A stretch of 64,000 nucleotides of DNA from Amoebophrya sp. A120 (taxonomy: Eukaryota; Sar; Dinophyceae; Syndiniales; Amoebophryaceae): positions 404,020 to 468,019 of the forward strand of contig CAJINV010000007.1 in NCBI GenBank assembly GCA_905178155.1, given 5' to 3'. The notes under the pieces were generated by a model. That model was not told where the DNA came from. It saw only the letters and a program-made list of their open reading frames with translations, and made no database searches. The position numbers and the translations under genes are program-made. This document shows positions 29,575 through 41,498 of this stretch, in pieces (the first letter of the stretch is position 1; each line of letters begins with the position of its first letter).

Positions 29575-32035
29575 TCAGGTGTACTTTTGTTTCTGTAGGA
29601 TAAGTTGCGCGTCCCTGCTTCCAGGAGCGTGTGCGGAGTTCCACCCTTCCCAACCTAGTGTTGCGGAACCGTATATGCTGTGTAAAAACGGGTGTCGCCA
29701 CGACGATGCCCCAGAGTCAAGATGGGCGGAATTTTGCTAGAAATAAAACCAACAGCTTTTAGTTGTCGCGCATGATGTTGACAAGAGTATGGCCATTCTA
29801 TCTACGTAATTCGAAAAAAACTAAAAATTTTTCAGGGTCCGCGCATTAACGTATCGTAGTAGCTAAGCCACCTTCAGTTTATTCTCTTGAACTAGCTAGT
29901 CGGCTTTTTTTGGGTCTTGAACTACCTAGTTTACAAGGTAGGCTATATTCAGCTTCCCCGACGGCACGGCCCACGGATTCGGGTCCCGAATCCGTGGAGC
30001 TGGTACTTGCTGGCGCCGGGAGCTAGCAGCCTTCTTAACTAGATAACTAAGTCTTCTGACTGCGACTGCCTTCCAGGCATCACAAATTTGCATGACCAAA
30101 ATAGATAAATTAGCTTCCTATGCGCGGAGACCCTGAAAATTTTTAGCTACTTGTCAATTACGTAGATAGAATGGCCATAAAGAGTGGGCTAGTACTAGTA
30201 GTACAGTCTTGCTTAGCGAGTGCAGTCAGAGAAATCGATCAGCTTCTGCTCCTTGTCGGAGAAGTTCAGCGAGCATGAAAACATTCTCTACTCACATAGC
30301 ATACAGTAAACCGCCTCTCATGTCGTGCTGGCTGTCGTGCGTGAGAAACCTTTTCAGGCATGCGGATTTGTATGACAACTGCTCTGGGGTCGTACAATGT
30401 GGACCACCCCGTTTTATTCACACAGGATACCGTACACCGGATCCCAGGACGCGGACCCGTCCGTGGTGTTATGGAAGCGTCAGGATTAAAATCGTCAAGG
30501 TTGAGATTATTTGTCATGCATAAATTGCAAGGCATGAAGTGCCTCTCTTGCAGGGATGGCTGGTGAGGCCGACTGTCGGCCTGTTTCGGGTCTGCGATAG
30601 AGCTGCTAAAGTAGCATGACAAAAAACGCCTTCTGTCTCTAAACAGCATGACAAACTGGATTTAGACGGTGCCGAAATTTGTCACGCACCGCTTAGAAAT
30701 TGGGCTTCCAACTGGTATCGATTTTATGCATTACAAGTTATTTCAACTTTGTCGCTTTCAATAACTTTGTCGATTTCAATCCTGACACATCCATAGGTGT
30801 CTGCTGCAGAGTTTCCCGTTCCCTCCTGCACGACTGGCGGCACATCCGGCGTCTTCTCGGATTTTTCTTTCGGATGATACTTAAGAATCTCGTTACGCAG
30901 GTACTCGTGGCTGGCGCTGCAGTATCGCAGAAAAAATTGCTACCTTATACACATTTGTTGTAACTCCAGCCTCACAAGCTTACTCGGCATGACAGACAAA
31001 ACTTGCAATGCAGAGATCACAAAGGAATAAAACACGTATGAAACTAGGCTCCTGTGCATATTCGGCAGGACAGAGCAAGGGTCTCTTGCCTGATCTGCAA
31101 TACAAGGGGCTGTAATTTTAACACTTTTTTCTCACGATATGCAGCCCGGCAGGGTGCGCAGTGCCGTGGCCGCCGTGAACGTATGGGTGTGTCAGAATCG
31201 CAATCGACAAAGTTGAAATGATTTGTCATGCAAAAAGTTGCAACCCACAAAGTGCCTGTCTTGTAGAGTAGCCAACTGAGGCAGATTGTGGGCCCGTTTA
31301 GGGGTAGAAACGGAGCTGCTAAAGTAGCACGAGTAAAGGCCTTTCCCTTACCCAAACTGCATGACAAAGCGCATTTCGGTTCTACCCAAATTTGTCATGC
31401 GCCACTTAGAAACTGGGTTCCAGCTGGTATCCATTTCATGCATCACAAACTATCTCAACTTTGTCGATTTCAAACCTGACGCTTCCATAGAACGCCCAGC
31501 GCACGTCGCGCTTAACTTTTCGCGCATCGTGGCTCGGCTTCAGCGACGGGGTGCGAAAGGCCGCGCGTTTATAACCTGCTCAGGTGTTACAATCTCAAAT
31601 CGGTTACCATAGAATCCGGAATTTGCCTATTGCATGAGGGGCATGAGGAACGTACAGAGTCTTGCGCTTTTCGCAATACAAATTTGGCCAGAAGAAGACT
31701 CTCGTGCGGTTTGGCACTCCAGAACTTGTCATGCGCAATCCTGTGCGAATTGGCATTGGGTAGATCATGCATTTCTTGCATCACAAAATCCAAATTCTAT
31801 TGTAACAGTTGAGATTGTAACCACGTCTGAGCGGGTCATAGCGTTCTCGATTCATTTCAGACTTGTTACGCGTTCCAAACGGGGGCACCGCGAGCACTGG
31901 CTGCAGAAGGGGCATAACTCCCAGAAAGATTGCAAGGGCTGCAGCCGTCGTCTTGAGCTTCACTTTCACCCCGTGCTGGCCGAGAAAAGTGCCACGACCC
32001 GGCTCAGCATCGGGCCGACGCGTGTTGGTCTTCAT
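29575..32035 (-). CDS. Gene E1: short secretory/membrane-anchored protein, 5 introners
   Basis: Start ATG at 32035, stop TGA at 29575. Five introners removed leave 558 bases (185 residues), the same length as E2. A basic N-terminus is followed by a hydrophobic stretch at about residues 28-52 (TTAAALAIFLGVMPLLQPVL). That fits a signal anchor, signal peptide or organelle leader. The rest is hydrophilic (SASHEYLRNEILKYHPKEK, then DTTDGSASWDPVYG and LGWEGWNSAHAPGSR). No family recognised. Over 75% of the gene length is introner. Confidence 0.7.
29674..30428. mobile_element. Introner E1-i5 (family III) with a nested element
   Basis: 755 bp between exact ACCGTA TSDs. TATGCTGTGTAAAAACGG...TTTTATTCACACAGGAT ends. 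Its length is due to the element at 29789-30179. Confidence 0.85.
29789..30179. mobile_element. Nested TIR element inside E1-i5
   Basis: 391 bp. Outer TIR TATGGCCATTCTATCTACGT and complement, with a second conserved block TTTTTCAGGGTC. Flanked by exact AAGAG TSDs. Non-coding. An inner ATTCGGGTCCCGAAT palindrome lies near 29977. Confidence 0.85.
30470..30795. mobile_element. Introner E1-i4 (family VII)
   Basis: TATGGAAGCGTCAGGATTAA...CCTGACACATCCATA. TSD GGTGT, exact. Confidence 0.9.
30923..31139. mobile_element. Introner E1-i3
   Basis: TATCGCAGAAAAAATTGCTA...CACTTTTTTCTCACGATA. TSD TGCAG, exact. Confidence 0.85.
31182..31489. mobile_element. Introner E1-i2 (family VII)
   Basis: TATGGGTGTGTCAGAATCGC...CTGACGCTTCCATA with CGACAAAGTTGAAATGA inner TIR. 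TSD GAACG, exact. Confidence 0.9.
31570..31840. mobile_element. Introner E1-i1 (family VI)
   Basis: TATAACCTGCTCAGGTGTTA...CTGAGCGGGTCATA. TSD GCGTT, exact. Confidence 0.9.
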
Positions 32036-33767
32036 CTTATGGTTCGTCTTTCGCTAAAATAAGTAGCGCCGACGGTGACGGAGGAGCAGAGAGATAAATG
32101 ATACTGCAAAGTCAAAGGCAGAAGATGAAAACAAGGAAAAATACCAGCGTAAGCAAGAATCCAAAGCTACAGCCAAGTATTCACTCTGCCTCTACCAAAA
32201 AATGAAAATGCTACTATATCCTGTACCTGTGATGGATACTAGGCCTAGGAACCCAGCGTGCACCAATCAGCCGGTGTAGTTACGGAATTGTACAACTTGT
32301 TGACGTGAGTCATCAAGTGCTGTTATAGCCTTTTTTATCCCAACAGGGGCCGAAATGGTCAGCAACGGCGCACGACCAGGACGACCGCCTTACTGAATAC
32401 AGGTCTAGGTATGATAAATAAAAGTGCAAGTTATATCAAGTGAGTACAACTACTCCCAGACCCAGTCAACCATAACACTAGATCAGAAGTTTATTCGAGC
32501 CTCTTAGCAAAGTTAAGTAGGATCCTAACCTCGTCTGTTCTTCAGCCTCTGTATGATCTATACCGTCTTCATAAAACTTGAACTTCTGTGGTTGCGTCGT
32601 CCTTCTAACACTGAGAAACGCGATGTTGAACCAGCTCATTTTTTTCTCCGACTGGCTCTGGCACTAGTAGTGCTGATGATTTTCAGAGGCTTTTTTGCAT
32701 ATACTAGAACCCGCCGCCGGTTGGAGAAACAAATCTTTGAAGAAATGTCTTGAACGTCGCATCAAGAGGACTTTCTTCGGCCTGTTCTCGATCTTCCTGC
32801 TGTCCTCTTTGATTCAACACTGTGCTTCAAGTTCTATGACGACATCCAAAATCATCAATGCGTTTTCGTATTTCGCTCTGTCTCATGTACAATCAGTCTC
32901 GCTTGTCTTCGCGATGGATGCTATACAAATATGTTGAGTTCCTTACAGCTCATAGTGTGTGGACAAACGGCTGTCCACATTCTACCTAGCAAGGTCTCTT
33001 TACGGACAGACGCGTGAAAATGTTGTGACTTTCTAGTATTCTACTTCACAATCATGTAGCTGTAGTCGTTCCTCGATAGCTCACACTAAGCAGAAAGATG
33101 GCAAAAAAAATCAAGTAAGTCGTAATAGAGAACTGCTTGAAGGCCTTCCGCAAATACTTAGACTGTCCCGTGTCAAAAAGAACCCCTTTTCATTCACTAC
33201 GTCCGTATGCGCCGTCAAGATTTTTGTTTTTCATTCTTGCCTTTATTCACAAGCTGCATTATTAGATTAGAGCTGTGTAAAAGAATAGCCAAGTACAAGG
33301 TGAACAAGGTGGTCGTGAGCTTTGGTGTTCTTAATAAGTGGTTGGCAATGGACACAGAAACGCTTCACCTATAAAATAGGTGAAGATGATGACTTATGGT
33401 ATATGATCATAAAAGTACATGGCGAAGATGATGATTTAAGTCTTCTCGGCGTTCAGCCTTGGGCCATCCTATATATCAACTCCGGATAGTGTTGGCGCCC
33501 CTCGATACACATACTAAAATCGGTCACGTACAGAAACAATTTCATCGTGCAAAACCACACAAGAAGAGAAAGAGAGAGGTAGAAGCTGAAAGAGTTTCTT
33601 CGTAACATTCCGACCACCTGCAGGATGTATTCTTAGCCCCGCTAAATACTACTTGAGTCATGCCCAAAATGGTGTTTTATGTTTGAGGCTGATTGTGTTC
33701 ACATGTTGATCTGCAATGCGGCAATTTGGGCCCCAAGCCCCTCAAACTGGCGCCAGCAAGTGCGGAG
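32036..33767. other. Intergenic, contains the duplication junction
   Basis: 1.7 kb between E1 and D2. Unit 1 homology ends near 32610 and unit 2 begins near 32720. Non-coding blocks are shared with 17050-17600 and 44240-44830. Neither copy keeps a common open frame, so no gene is called. Confidence 0.6.
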
Positions 33768-36700
33768 TTAGCTCGTTGTGGGTGCCACCCTACGTGGCGG
33801 CGGCAGCCTGGCGGCAGCACATAGATTAGTCCCCGACCCTTCGTGCACCAAGTCGACGATATCCCCAAGGTATTCACTGTCCCCTCGCAGTTCCATTCCT
33901 CGGAGCATCTCCGAATCCATGTCACCGATAGCGGCGAGAAGGTGGCGCGTCTCAGCATTGATCAGCTCCACCAGGCGCCAACCGCATGGGTCCACCACTG
34001 CTAGCTTCTGGTCCAAGTGAAAGTGAAAGATTCCTGCGCTGAGGCAGGTCTGCCGCCTCATCGACCTGTTATGCCTGGTGCGTCCAAAGTGCAACTCTGG
34101 CTCGATGCAACGCTCACGAGCGCTCAGCCACGGATCCAGTAACGAAACGTCCCCAAATGGCGCGAATTCCTCCAAATTTTCTCCCCACCTGGTGGAGAAC
34201 GACCCAAGCTCCCCAAATGGTGCGCAGTTCCACTTTCGCGCAAAATAGGTCCAGCAGAGGTCGCATTCCTCAAGCGCCGCCTTGCACTCCTGCAGCCCCG
34301 TGGGCGGCGGCTGGCGGGGTCGTGTGATGCGATCATTCGTGTTCAGCTCCGTTGCGGCCGAAAAATCGTCGCTCTCGCTGAAATATGCATTGCAAATATG
34401 TCTGGGTCTGGAAACTTGTAATGCTGCGTTGGGAATAGTGAATGCTCTGTAATGCGCAGCCGAGCATGAGAAATTGAAATATCTGCGCTTCGCTGTGTTG
34501 CGTTATTCGCATGACAAACTGCGTTTTTGCATGACAGAAAAAAGGCTCTCTTCTTGGACACGCATCACAAACTTTTTGGTCATCCCAGACAAGCATGACA
34601 AATCTCGCAATCTTCCAGACCTAGACATTTTTGCATTTGGTATGAAAAGCCGCCGCACTTGCAACATGTCCCGCTGCTGATGTTTGCGTAAGGAGAGCGC
34701 CAGCGCCCGCTTCCGCCGTTCGTTTTCGGAAAGCATGTGTCCGGCAATGGACTGTGCGAACCTCTTGCCATCGCCGGAAGATGAAGTGGCCGACGCGGTG
34801 GACCCGTCTACTGCACCAGCCGCGTCACTATTCCCTTGCTCACGACCTTGTCGGGCGTCACGAAAATGACCGCCCTCCGGCTGGTACTCCGATTTCCAGT
34901 GCTCCATAATCTCTGTCACATCCTCCTCCTCCACGCCCCTCTCGGGGTGCTCGCTCCTGACCCCCTCTAGATACGCCCGCAGCGCCGCTTCCACCCCGGA
35001 ACGGAACAGGAAAAACGCATAACATTGCTCCTGCAGCACCGCCGCATCCGCGCAAAAGTTTGGCAGGACCGGAAAGGCGCCCAGCGACGTGCGCTCCGAC
35101 TTCAGCGCCGTGTCGGCGCAAATGCCGATTGCCCCCCGGGGAACTGCTTTGGTCCAAACGGACTTCCAAAACTTGGCGAATTCCGTCTTCATCAGCGTTG
35201 GCAAAACTTCCGTCTTCATGTTCGCCTTCCACGCGGTCTTTCCCGGCCAGACGCCCGCCTCGCGTGCAAGTTCTAAGCGCCCAGCGACGTCCCTCGACTC
35301 CGGATTATAATTCGCAGTCGGAGTGCTTGAGCCGGCGGGTGCTCCTGCTGCGGTAGCGGTAGCACCGTTATCAAGTTGAAAGAAAGTGCCCCGCCCCCAG
35401 AAGTTTGAGCTTCACTTGCGGTTCTTAAACGCAAAACTCTTTTGTCTATGCATGTTTGCACGAAGACTGTTCCTCCTTCAGGTTTATCTAAGTGAGCAAA
35501 GCAGCGCCTGCCTGACAAGTCTCCCTTGTGCTAGGCATTTCTTGATTTGACATTTCGCCATTCTCATTCGAAAATCTGTAATGCTGCTCCATGCAGGGTG
35601 GCAAATGTTCCCATGGGGGGCTTTTGCAATACAAGCGCCTTCAAGATATTAAAGTTCTGGGGCGAGTAGGGACAGCACCTTCCATTTGGATAACCGTGGC
35701 CCACGACCTCTCTACGAACCATGCCGCGTAGCGGATTCAGCTGGTTCCATTCCACACGACCTTGGTTTTCCCCCGGCGCTGCGGAGCCGGACGCCGGCTC
35801 GGGATCCACCTCCTGCTGGTCACCCCTGTGCTCTTCTGCGGGGGGGACGCTGCTTGTCGCAGTTACGACACGGAAATCGACATCCTGCACATCCGACACC
35901 CTGCGCTGTCGTACGCGCTTGAGACAGATGCTGCCCGTAGTACTCGGGAAAGAAAGGCGCGGGTCGCGCTCTTGTCCCCCAGCCCTTTCATGTGCCTCGC
36001 CTCTCCACAGAGGGAAGCCTTGAATCTCCACGTTGGCATTGCGATATAACAAGACGTAGTTCGGGTGCGGGGATCAAGAGAAAAAACGCCCTGGCGGCGC
36101 GACCTCCAGCGAAGAGGTATAGAAATGTCTGGCTTTTAGCGTGAACACAATTTGTACTTGATGCTAAGTGATGTTCGTGGCAACTAATGACAGAGTCATC
36201 TATTTGTGTCTTGCATAAAAGCGCCCGGAGTCTTTTTTCTTCCGGACCTAGGGGAGGGAAGCAGAATGACATCAAACTCGACGTTGCGCGGCGACTTTCT
36301 ATTGCTACTGAACTGTTTATCATGCAAGACGGTAAAAAAATCATTCCCTCAAAAAATTTTCATTCAAGACCAAACGTTTGGCACCTCTATCTAACGCCAG
36401 GGCAGTAGTGGTTTTCAACATTGTGATAGCGAGCCCCCCCTCTTCTGCTGTTCCAAGCACCACTGCTCTCCTTTGCCGTCCTCCTCTCCCGCCCGGGTCA
36501 TGCCCCCAAATTCCAGATCAAGCTCCGCCGCGCTGGCGCGATACGGTCGCCACAGGTAGTGCGCTGGTTCGAAAGCCAGCTTTATCCTGTGTAAAAGCGT
36601 CCCCGCCCCAGAGTCAATGATTGGGAAGTCTGCAGCACTAATCTAGGAATCGCGTATGGCAAGTTTCGCTCTGTTTTGTAGTGCAGGTGAGCAAGGGAAA

Positions 36701-39700
36701 CCGCGTGACAAATTCATCTCCTCATCCTGTTGGAAAAAAAAACAAATGCCAAAACACGATACGAAATGCCTCTCATGGGGATGCGAATTTCATCGCAAAT
36801 CTGCACCACAACTCTGGGGCGGGGAAGACGTTTTTGCTCAAGATAAACTTTTGCAGGCAATGACAGGAGGCGCGGCCTTCAGTTGGCGCTGCCACGTTAT
36901 GATTCACTGTGAAAGACAGCAACGTCGCTGCTTCGTCCTGCTGTTCTTCTTGGCGGGGGCCCTCGAGTGGTGGGAGTGCAAACCCCGCATTGTATCCCTG
37001 TGTGTATTTAAAGGAGTCCAAGTCCTGCGCAGCGCACCACTGCAGATCCTCGTCGTCGCGACCGGAGGCTCCGTCCGTCGCTACTCGGCCCTGCCCGCTC
37101 GTCGCACCTTCGTTCGTCGGTAAGGGAGATGAAGTATTCGTCCCTACTTCGTCGTGACCTGCAGCTAGCTCCTCCGGCTCTGGCTCCGGCATGGACATCT
37201 GCTCTGGCACCATCGCAGGCCTATGCCGCCGCCCAGCAACACAGAAATAGTGATGGACAGGACTGGGTTTTGGGATACGCATCAAGCACACACCCCCTTC
37301 ATCTTCAGAGGGGCGAGGCACTACGGCGGTGGAAGTAGAGGCTCCTGCGCTGCTGCTGCCAGTACCTACTCCAGCTGATAACAAACGGCGGAGAAGCGTC
37401 TGAGCGTTTTCTACCAGGCGATATTCTCGCCGGAGATATTCTTCGACGTCAGCGGTAGAACCGACGGATGACGCGTCACTACTAGAGGAAGCGGAAAGGT
37501 GACGCGCGACACTGCTGCTCTGGATGTACAGAAAACGCGCGTCGGCCGTAGAAAGCTGCTTGCTTTTGCACTGTGGCGCGCCGAAGGTGGTGGTCAGGCC
37601 GTTGTAGTTCCCGCCTCCAACGTGTTGCTGCACTGCTAACGAAGGGGAAGTAGGACGGGGCGCAGTACTGAAAACTGTCCACTGGTACTCCGCTGGGTCG
37701 TACGCGAGCCGCTGTACACACGCGCAGTTCTGCCGGCCTAGCAGGAGGCGAGCTTGCCTCTTGTGGTGAATGTACGCGTGAAGCGGTTGGTCGTCAACAC
37801 CAGCAGCACTCTCAGACACAGCGGCAGAGGCGGAACCAGCGTCAGTGGGGTCCTGCCTCAAACCGGGATTCATGCTGAGGCGATCCCACGTATCCACCAT
37901 GCTGTCCCAGGTCATGATACCCGTGCCCAGCTCTCCGTGCTCGTCCCGCTCCTGCTCGAGCTTGCACGCATTTTCGGTCAGGTGCGCCACGCAGGCGAAG
38001 GCGATCCGGCCCCCTTGCCGCCACCGCAGTAAGTCGCTGAGGGCGGGCGTTTGCCGCAGGACGCCCCCGGCTCGCGGCGGTGGCACACGCGCTTCGGGGG
38101 TATCCAGTGCAAATATGTCTGGGTCTGGAAAAGTGGAACTTGTAGTGCGTTTCTTGCATTTTTCCTGGAAAACCTGTGTTGCATGAGCAGCAGAAGTAGA
38201 GAAGCTTTCTTTGTCATGCAAATAAAACGCAATTTGTAATGCGTCCTAGGCATCAGCAGGCGTCTCAAAAACTTGTCATGCTTGGCTGCCATTGGAAGCG
38301 CCTCCATCATGCGCAATTCAGCATCACAAGTTATTTCCAGACCCAGACATATTTGCATTTGATAGGGGGCGATAAAGAATGAATCCCGCGCGTTCAGCAT
38401 CACCCAGTGGTCCAACTCTCCCGCGTCTAGGCTTTATCCTGAGTAACAACGTCCCCACACCAGAGTCAACAAGATGAGGAATCTGCTAGACAAACCAACC
38501 AGCTTTCGCTGTTTCGCATGACAAGTTTGCCCGCATACATAGCGTGGCCCTGTTTCGCTAGTTCAGCAGCATCACAGATCTAGCACATCATGCTGATTCT
38601 AGCATCACAAACTCCAAATAAAGACAACTAGAAATAAATGCTTCCCCTGGGGCTCCGCATGAGAAACTTTTTTGGCATGCAGATTCTGGGGTGGGGGCGA
38701 TTTTACTCAGCATAGGCTCTCCTGCTCCCACCTTTGGGACCTCCGCCCCCCCTGCGCCCGAAATCTATTAATGTTATCGTGCCGAGACCCCTGCAAGGCT
38801 ACCGACTCGGCTGCAAGAAAACCGTTGGTCCGGCTGCGCCACTCTTTCGCCCAGAGACCGAAATGCTTGTGCTCCACCCAGTGAGCCGGTGCCGCCTCCA
38901 CTGGGTAGAGCTCCGGGGCGCTCCAGCAAGAGGGTCTTGTCTCTGCCCGGGCGGGCGCGCTCGTACCGGGCGCACGCGTACCGTCGGGCAGGCGCCTCGG
39001 GCGTACGTCGAAAACGGGCGCACGCGCGCCGGTGTGATCGTTGCTTGCCTGTAGCGCCTCCGCTTCCCGAAAGTGCGCAACCAGATGGATGCCGTTGGTG
39101 AGGTACAGATAAAAAGGGCTTTCGCGAACCTCCCCCCGGTCTGGGTTGAGGAACCCTTTGCGCAGCCCGTCCAGGTCGTGTTTGGCGGGCAGAGCGCCCC
39201 GGGCGAACAGTATAGACTCCCGATCAGCGGCCCGCGAAAACTGTGCCTCTGCTTCTACGGCAGCTTGTTTCTGCTTCGGGCGAGGAGTCCTGCCGGCCGG
39301 CGCGGCGAGGTCCCAAGCCTGCACATCGAAGGGAGCCACGCTTACCAGGCCGTGTTCGTCCGGACACTCAATCTTCTGCGTTTCCCCGATTAAGAACTGC
39401 TCACCCGTTTGCTGCAGGAGATGTCGCGACGCCCAAAACTTGGCTCCCGCCGGACCCAGGACCCCGTACCGCGCCACTGGGTGGGGAGCAGGGGTCGTCA
39501 CGGATGGTGGACCACTGCTTACCACCGCAACCAGCGGTCGCAACATGGTGACCTGCAAACCTCCGAGCTGGACCATGTCCGCCACCCGGCCCGAAGGGTA
39601 TTCATCAATCGTGGCCTCGCCCGCCGAATTTCGCAGCGTCGCCACGTCCGTCGCACCATCGTAGTGGTGCAGGACCTATCAAATGCAAAAGTGTCTGGGT

Positions 39701-41286
39701 CTGGAAGATTGCAACTTGTCATGCTAAATCTGCAGCATGCAAAAATCTGTGTTGCATGATTACCAAAAGTCGGCCAGTTTTGACCAAGTCGGGAGCGAGT
39801 TTCTCATGCAGGATGGGCATTAGAAAGGTCTCGCAGAATCTGTCATGCTAGGTCCTGCATTCAAGACCTCAGGGGTCATGGAAAAGCAGCATGACAAATC
39901 GCGCACTCTTCCAGACCCAGACACTTTTGCATTTGATAGGACCGCCAACATGCGCCCTTCACGACCGGTATTGCCGTCTACTAGCCCCTCCTCCTCTTTC
40001 TTTTCTGACCCGGTTTGTTCATTCCCATGATCCCCACGCGGCTCTTCTCCTTCCCGGAGATAAGACTGGCGCCCTCGGTTCAAATGCACAATCGGTCGCG
40101 CCGAAAAACCGTCGCTCGCATAGCCAAACAGCCGCCGCGCGTCGTCCGCCTGCCCGGGAGATATCGTCGCGTGCTCGACGTGATAGCACCAGCACGGGAG
40201 GTGCTCCGCTTCCTTATGAATTGCAAAAGCATCGTACTCGTATAAATGCATTACAAATCTCCTCAGCATGAGAAATAAGATTTGTGATGCTGATTTACCT
40301 CAAGAAAAAGATTTGTAATGCATGAATGCAATACGAGTACGATACTTTTGCACAGGATATTCCTGTTCGACGAGCAACTTAAAGTCTTCCTCCGGGGACC
40401 CGACGAGGCTGGTGAGCGCGCCGATTTTGTACCCATCCGCGGCAGCGCGCTGCGCGGCAATCTTGCTCTGCCTCTGCCGGTGAAGCAGCTCGTTGTCTTT
40501 TTGGCTGTCGTGCCAGAACCCTGGGCCACCAATGCGCAGCGCCGATGCAAAGCTCCAACCCCGGGCCACCAATGCAGCTCTTTCGTTCAAAGCTCGCACT
40601 ATCCTGCGTAAATAAAACGTTCCCATCTTAGAGTGAAGATCATGGCGACTTTGCTACACAAATCAACAAGGTTTGGCTGTCTGCCATGACAAGTTCAATG
40701 TCGTAGTGTAGTTGTCCCGTTGAGGTCGTCAAGCCGCATCACATCAAATTGGCCGGCTTCTAGCATGGCAAAATCCTAAAGAGAATGCGAAACTGCTCCT
40801 GTTGGGGCTACGCATGAGACACAATCTGGGCATGCAAATACGCATGACAAGTATGGGAACGTTTTTGCTCAGAATACGCACGTCTTTTTCCCTTTGCTCC
40901 CTCCAAAAGACATCGCCGTGGGCGTATTCTTCCCGCTGCTCCGGCACCTGTAGCTGCCGTGCTGCCCGCGCAAACTCGCTGATCTCCATGTATCGACGAC
41001 ACTTGTCCCGCCCAATTACATGCAGCATGCGACTTACCAAGTTCCCGTGGTCTGTTTCAGCAACCTGCTCCTTCTTGTCTGATAAATTCAGCTTGTCCTG
41101 GTCCCGCAGCTGTAGGCGCTGCAACTTCTGCACAAGATCGCTCACGTCCGTCGCGTTGCCGGTGAAGGGGTCCCTCGTTCCGACTCGGTTCGCGGCTAAG
41201 ATGCCGCCAAACTGGAGCTGTCGAAGCTGCTTCGCGGTGTCTTCCTTTCCCAGCCCTGGCATCAGACAGAAAACAGGCACACCCAT
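33768..41286 (-). CDS. Gene D2: paralogue of D1, 9 introners
   Basis: Start ATG at 41286, stop at 33768. Nine introners removed leave 5016 bases (1671 residues). Same architecture as D1. It has a ten-residue in-frame insertion near 40555 (ALVARGWSFA region) and a different C-terminal end (EGSGTNLCAAARLPPPRR). It lacks six D1 introners and has two of its own. Function unknown. Confidence 0.7.
34384..34642. mobile_element. Introner D2-i9 (family I, shared)
   Basis: Counterpart of D1-i10. TSD TGAAA. Confidence 0.85.
35368..35692. mobile_element. Introner D2-i8 (old; shared)
   Basis: Counterpart of D1-i6. TSD ACCG. Confidence 0.65.
36045..36428. mobile_element. Introner D2-i7 (old; shared)
   Basis: Counterpart of D1-i5. 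TSD GCGA exact here, which fixes the boundary of the degenerate D1 copy. Confidence 0.7.
36583..36845. mobile_element. Introner D2-i6 (family III, shared)
   Basis: Counterpart of D1-i4 but about 30 bp shorter inside. TSD AGCTT/AACTT. Confidence 0.85.
38101..38364. mobile_element. Introner D2-i5 (family I, shared)
   Basis: Counterpart of D1-i3. TSD GGGGG. Confidence 0.85.
38434..38714. mobile_element. Introner D2-i4 (family III, shared)
   Basis: Counterpart of D1-i2. TSD GGCT. Confidence 0.85.
39677..39938. mobile_element. Introner D2-i3 (family I, shared)
   Basis: TATCAAATGCAAAAGTGT...TTTTGCATTTGATA. TSD GGACC. On the coding strand it can be excised as GTCC...GATAG, a canonical GT-AG intron. 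Confidence 0.9.
40215..40359. mobile_element. Introner D2-i2 (family IV, absent from D1)
   Basis: 145 bp. TATGAATTGCAAAAGCAT...ACTTTTGCACAGGATA. TSD TTCCT, exact. D1 empty site CGCTTCTTGTTCG. Confidence 0.9.
40600..40876. mobile_element. Introner D2-i1 (family III, absent from D1)
   Basis: TATCCTGCGTAAATAAAACG...CGTTTTTGCTCAGAATA. TSD CGCAC, exact. D1 has a single diverged site (CGAAC). Confidence 0.9.
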
Positions 41287-41405
41287 ATGACCACCAACAT
41301 ATCAGATTCATCATGACCGCGATCCTCATACTCATGAGAATTCCGCATCCACATTACAATCTGCATTCTACATGAAAAAAAACCACCTCTGTTGATGCTG
41401 ACTCA

Positions 41406-41440
<35 letters not shown>

Positions 41441-41498
41441 TTTTTTGGTGGAGATGGCAAGGAAGCTTTAGCTTTACCTCCTTTCTTCTAGTTGTATA

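Larger units (their letters stand above)
17052..32610. repeat. Tandem segmental duplication, unit 1 (genes D1 and E1)
   Basis: Homologous along its length to 32720-44828, including intergenic flanks. The 15.6 kb length, against 12.1 kb for unit 2, is mostly explained by introners unique to D1, especially the 2.85-kb one at 20808-23659. Confidence 0.9.

Noticed and set aside
29789-30179. Group II or self-splicing intron
   Set aside because: No catalytic-domain hairpin or reverse transcriptase; simple TIR and TSD structure fits a DNA element.
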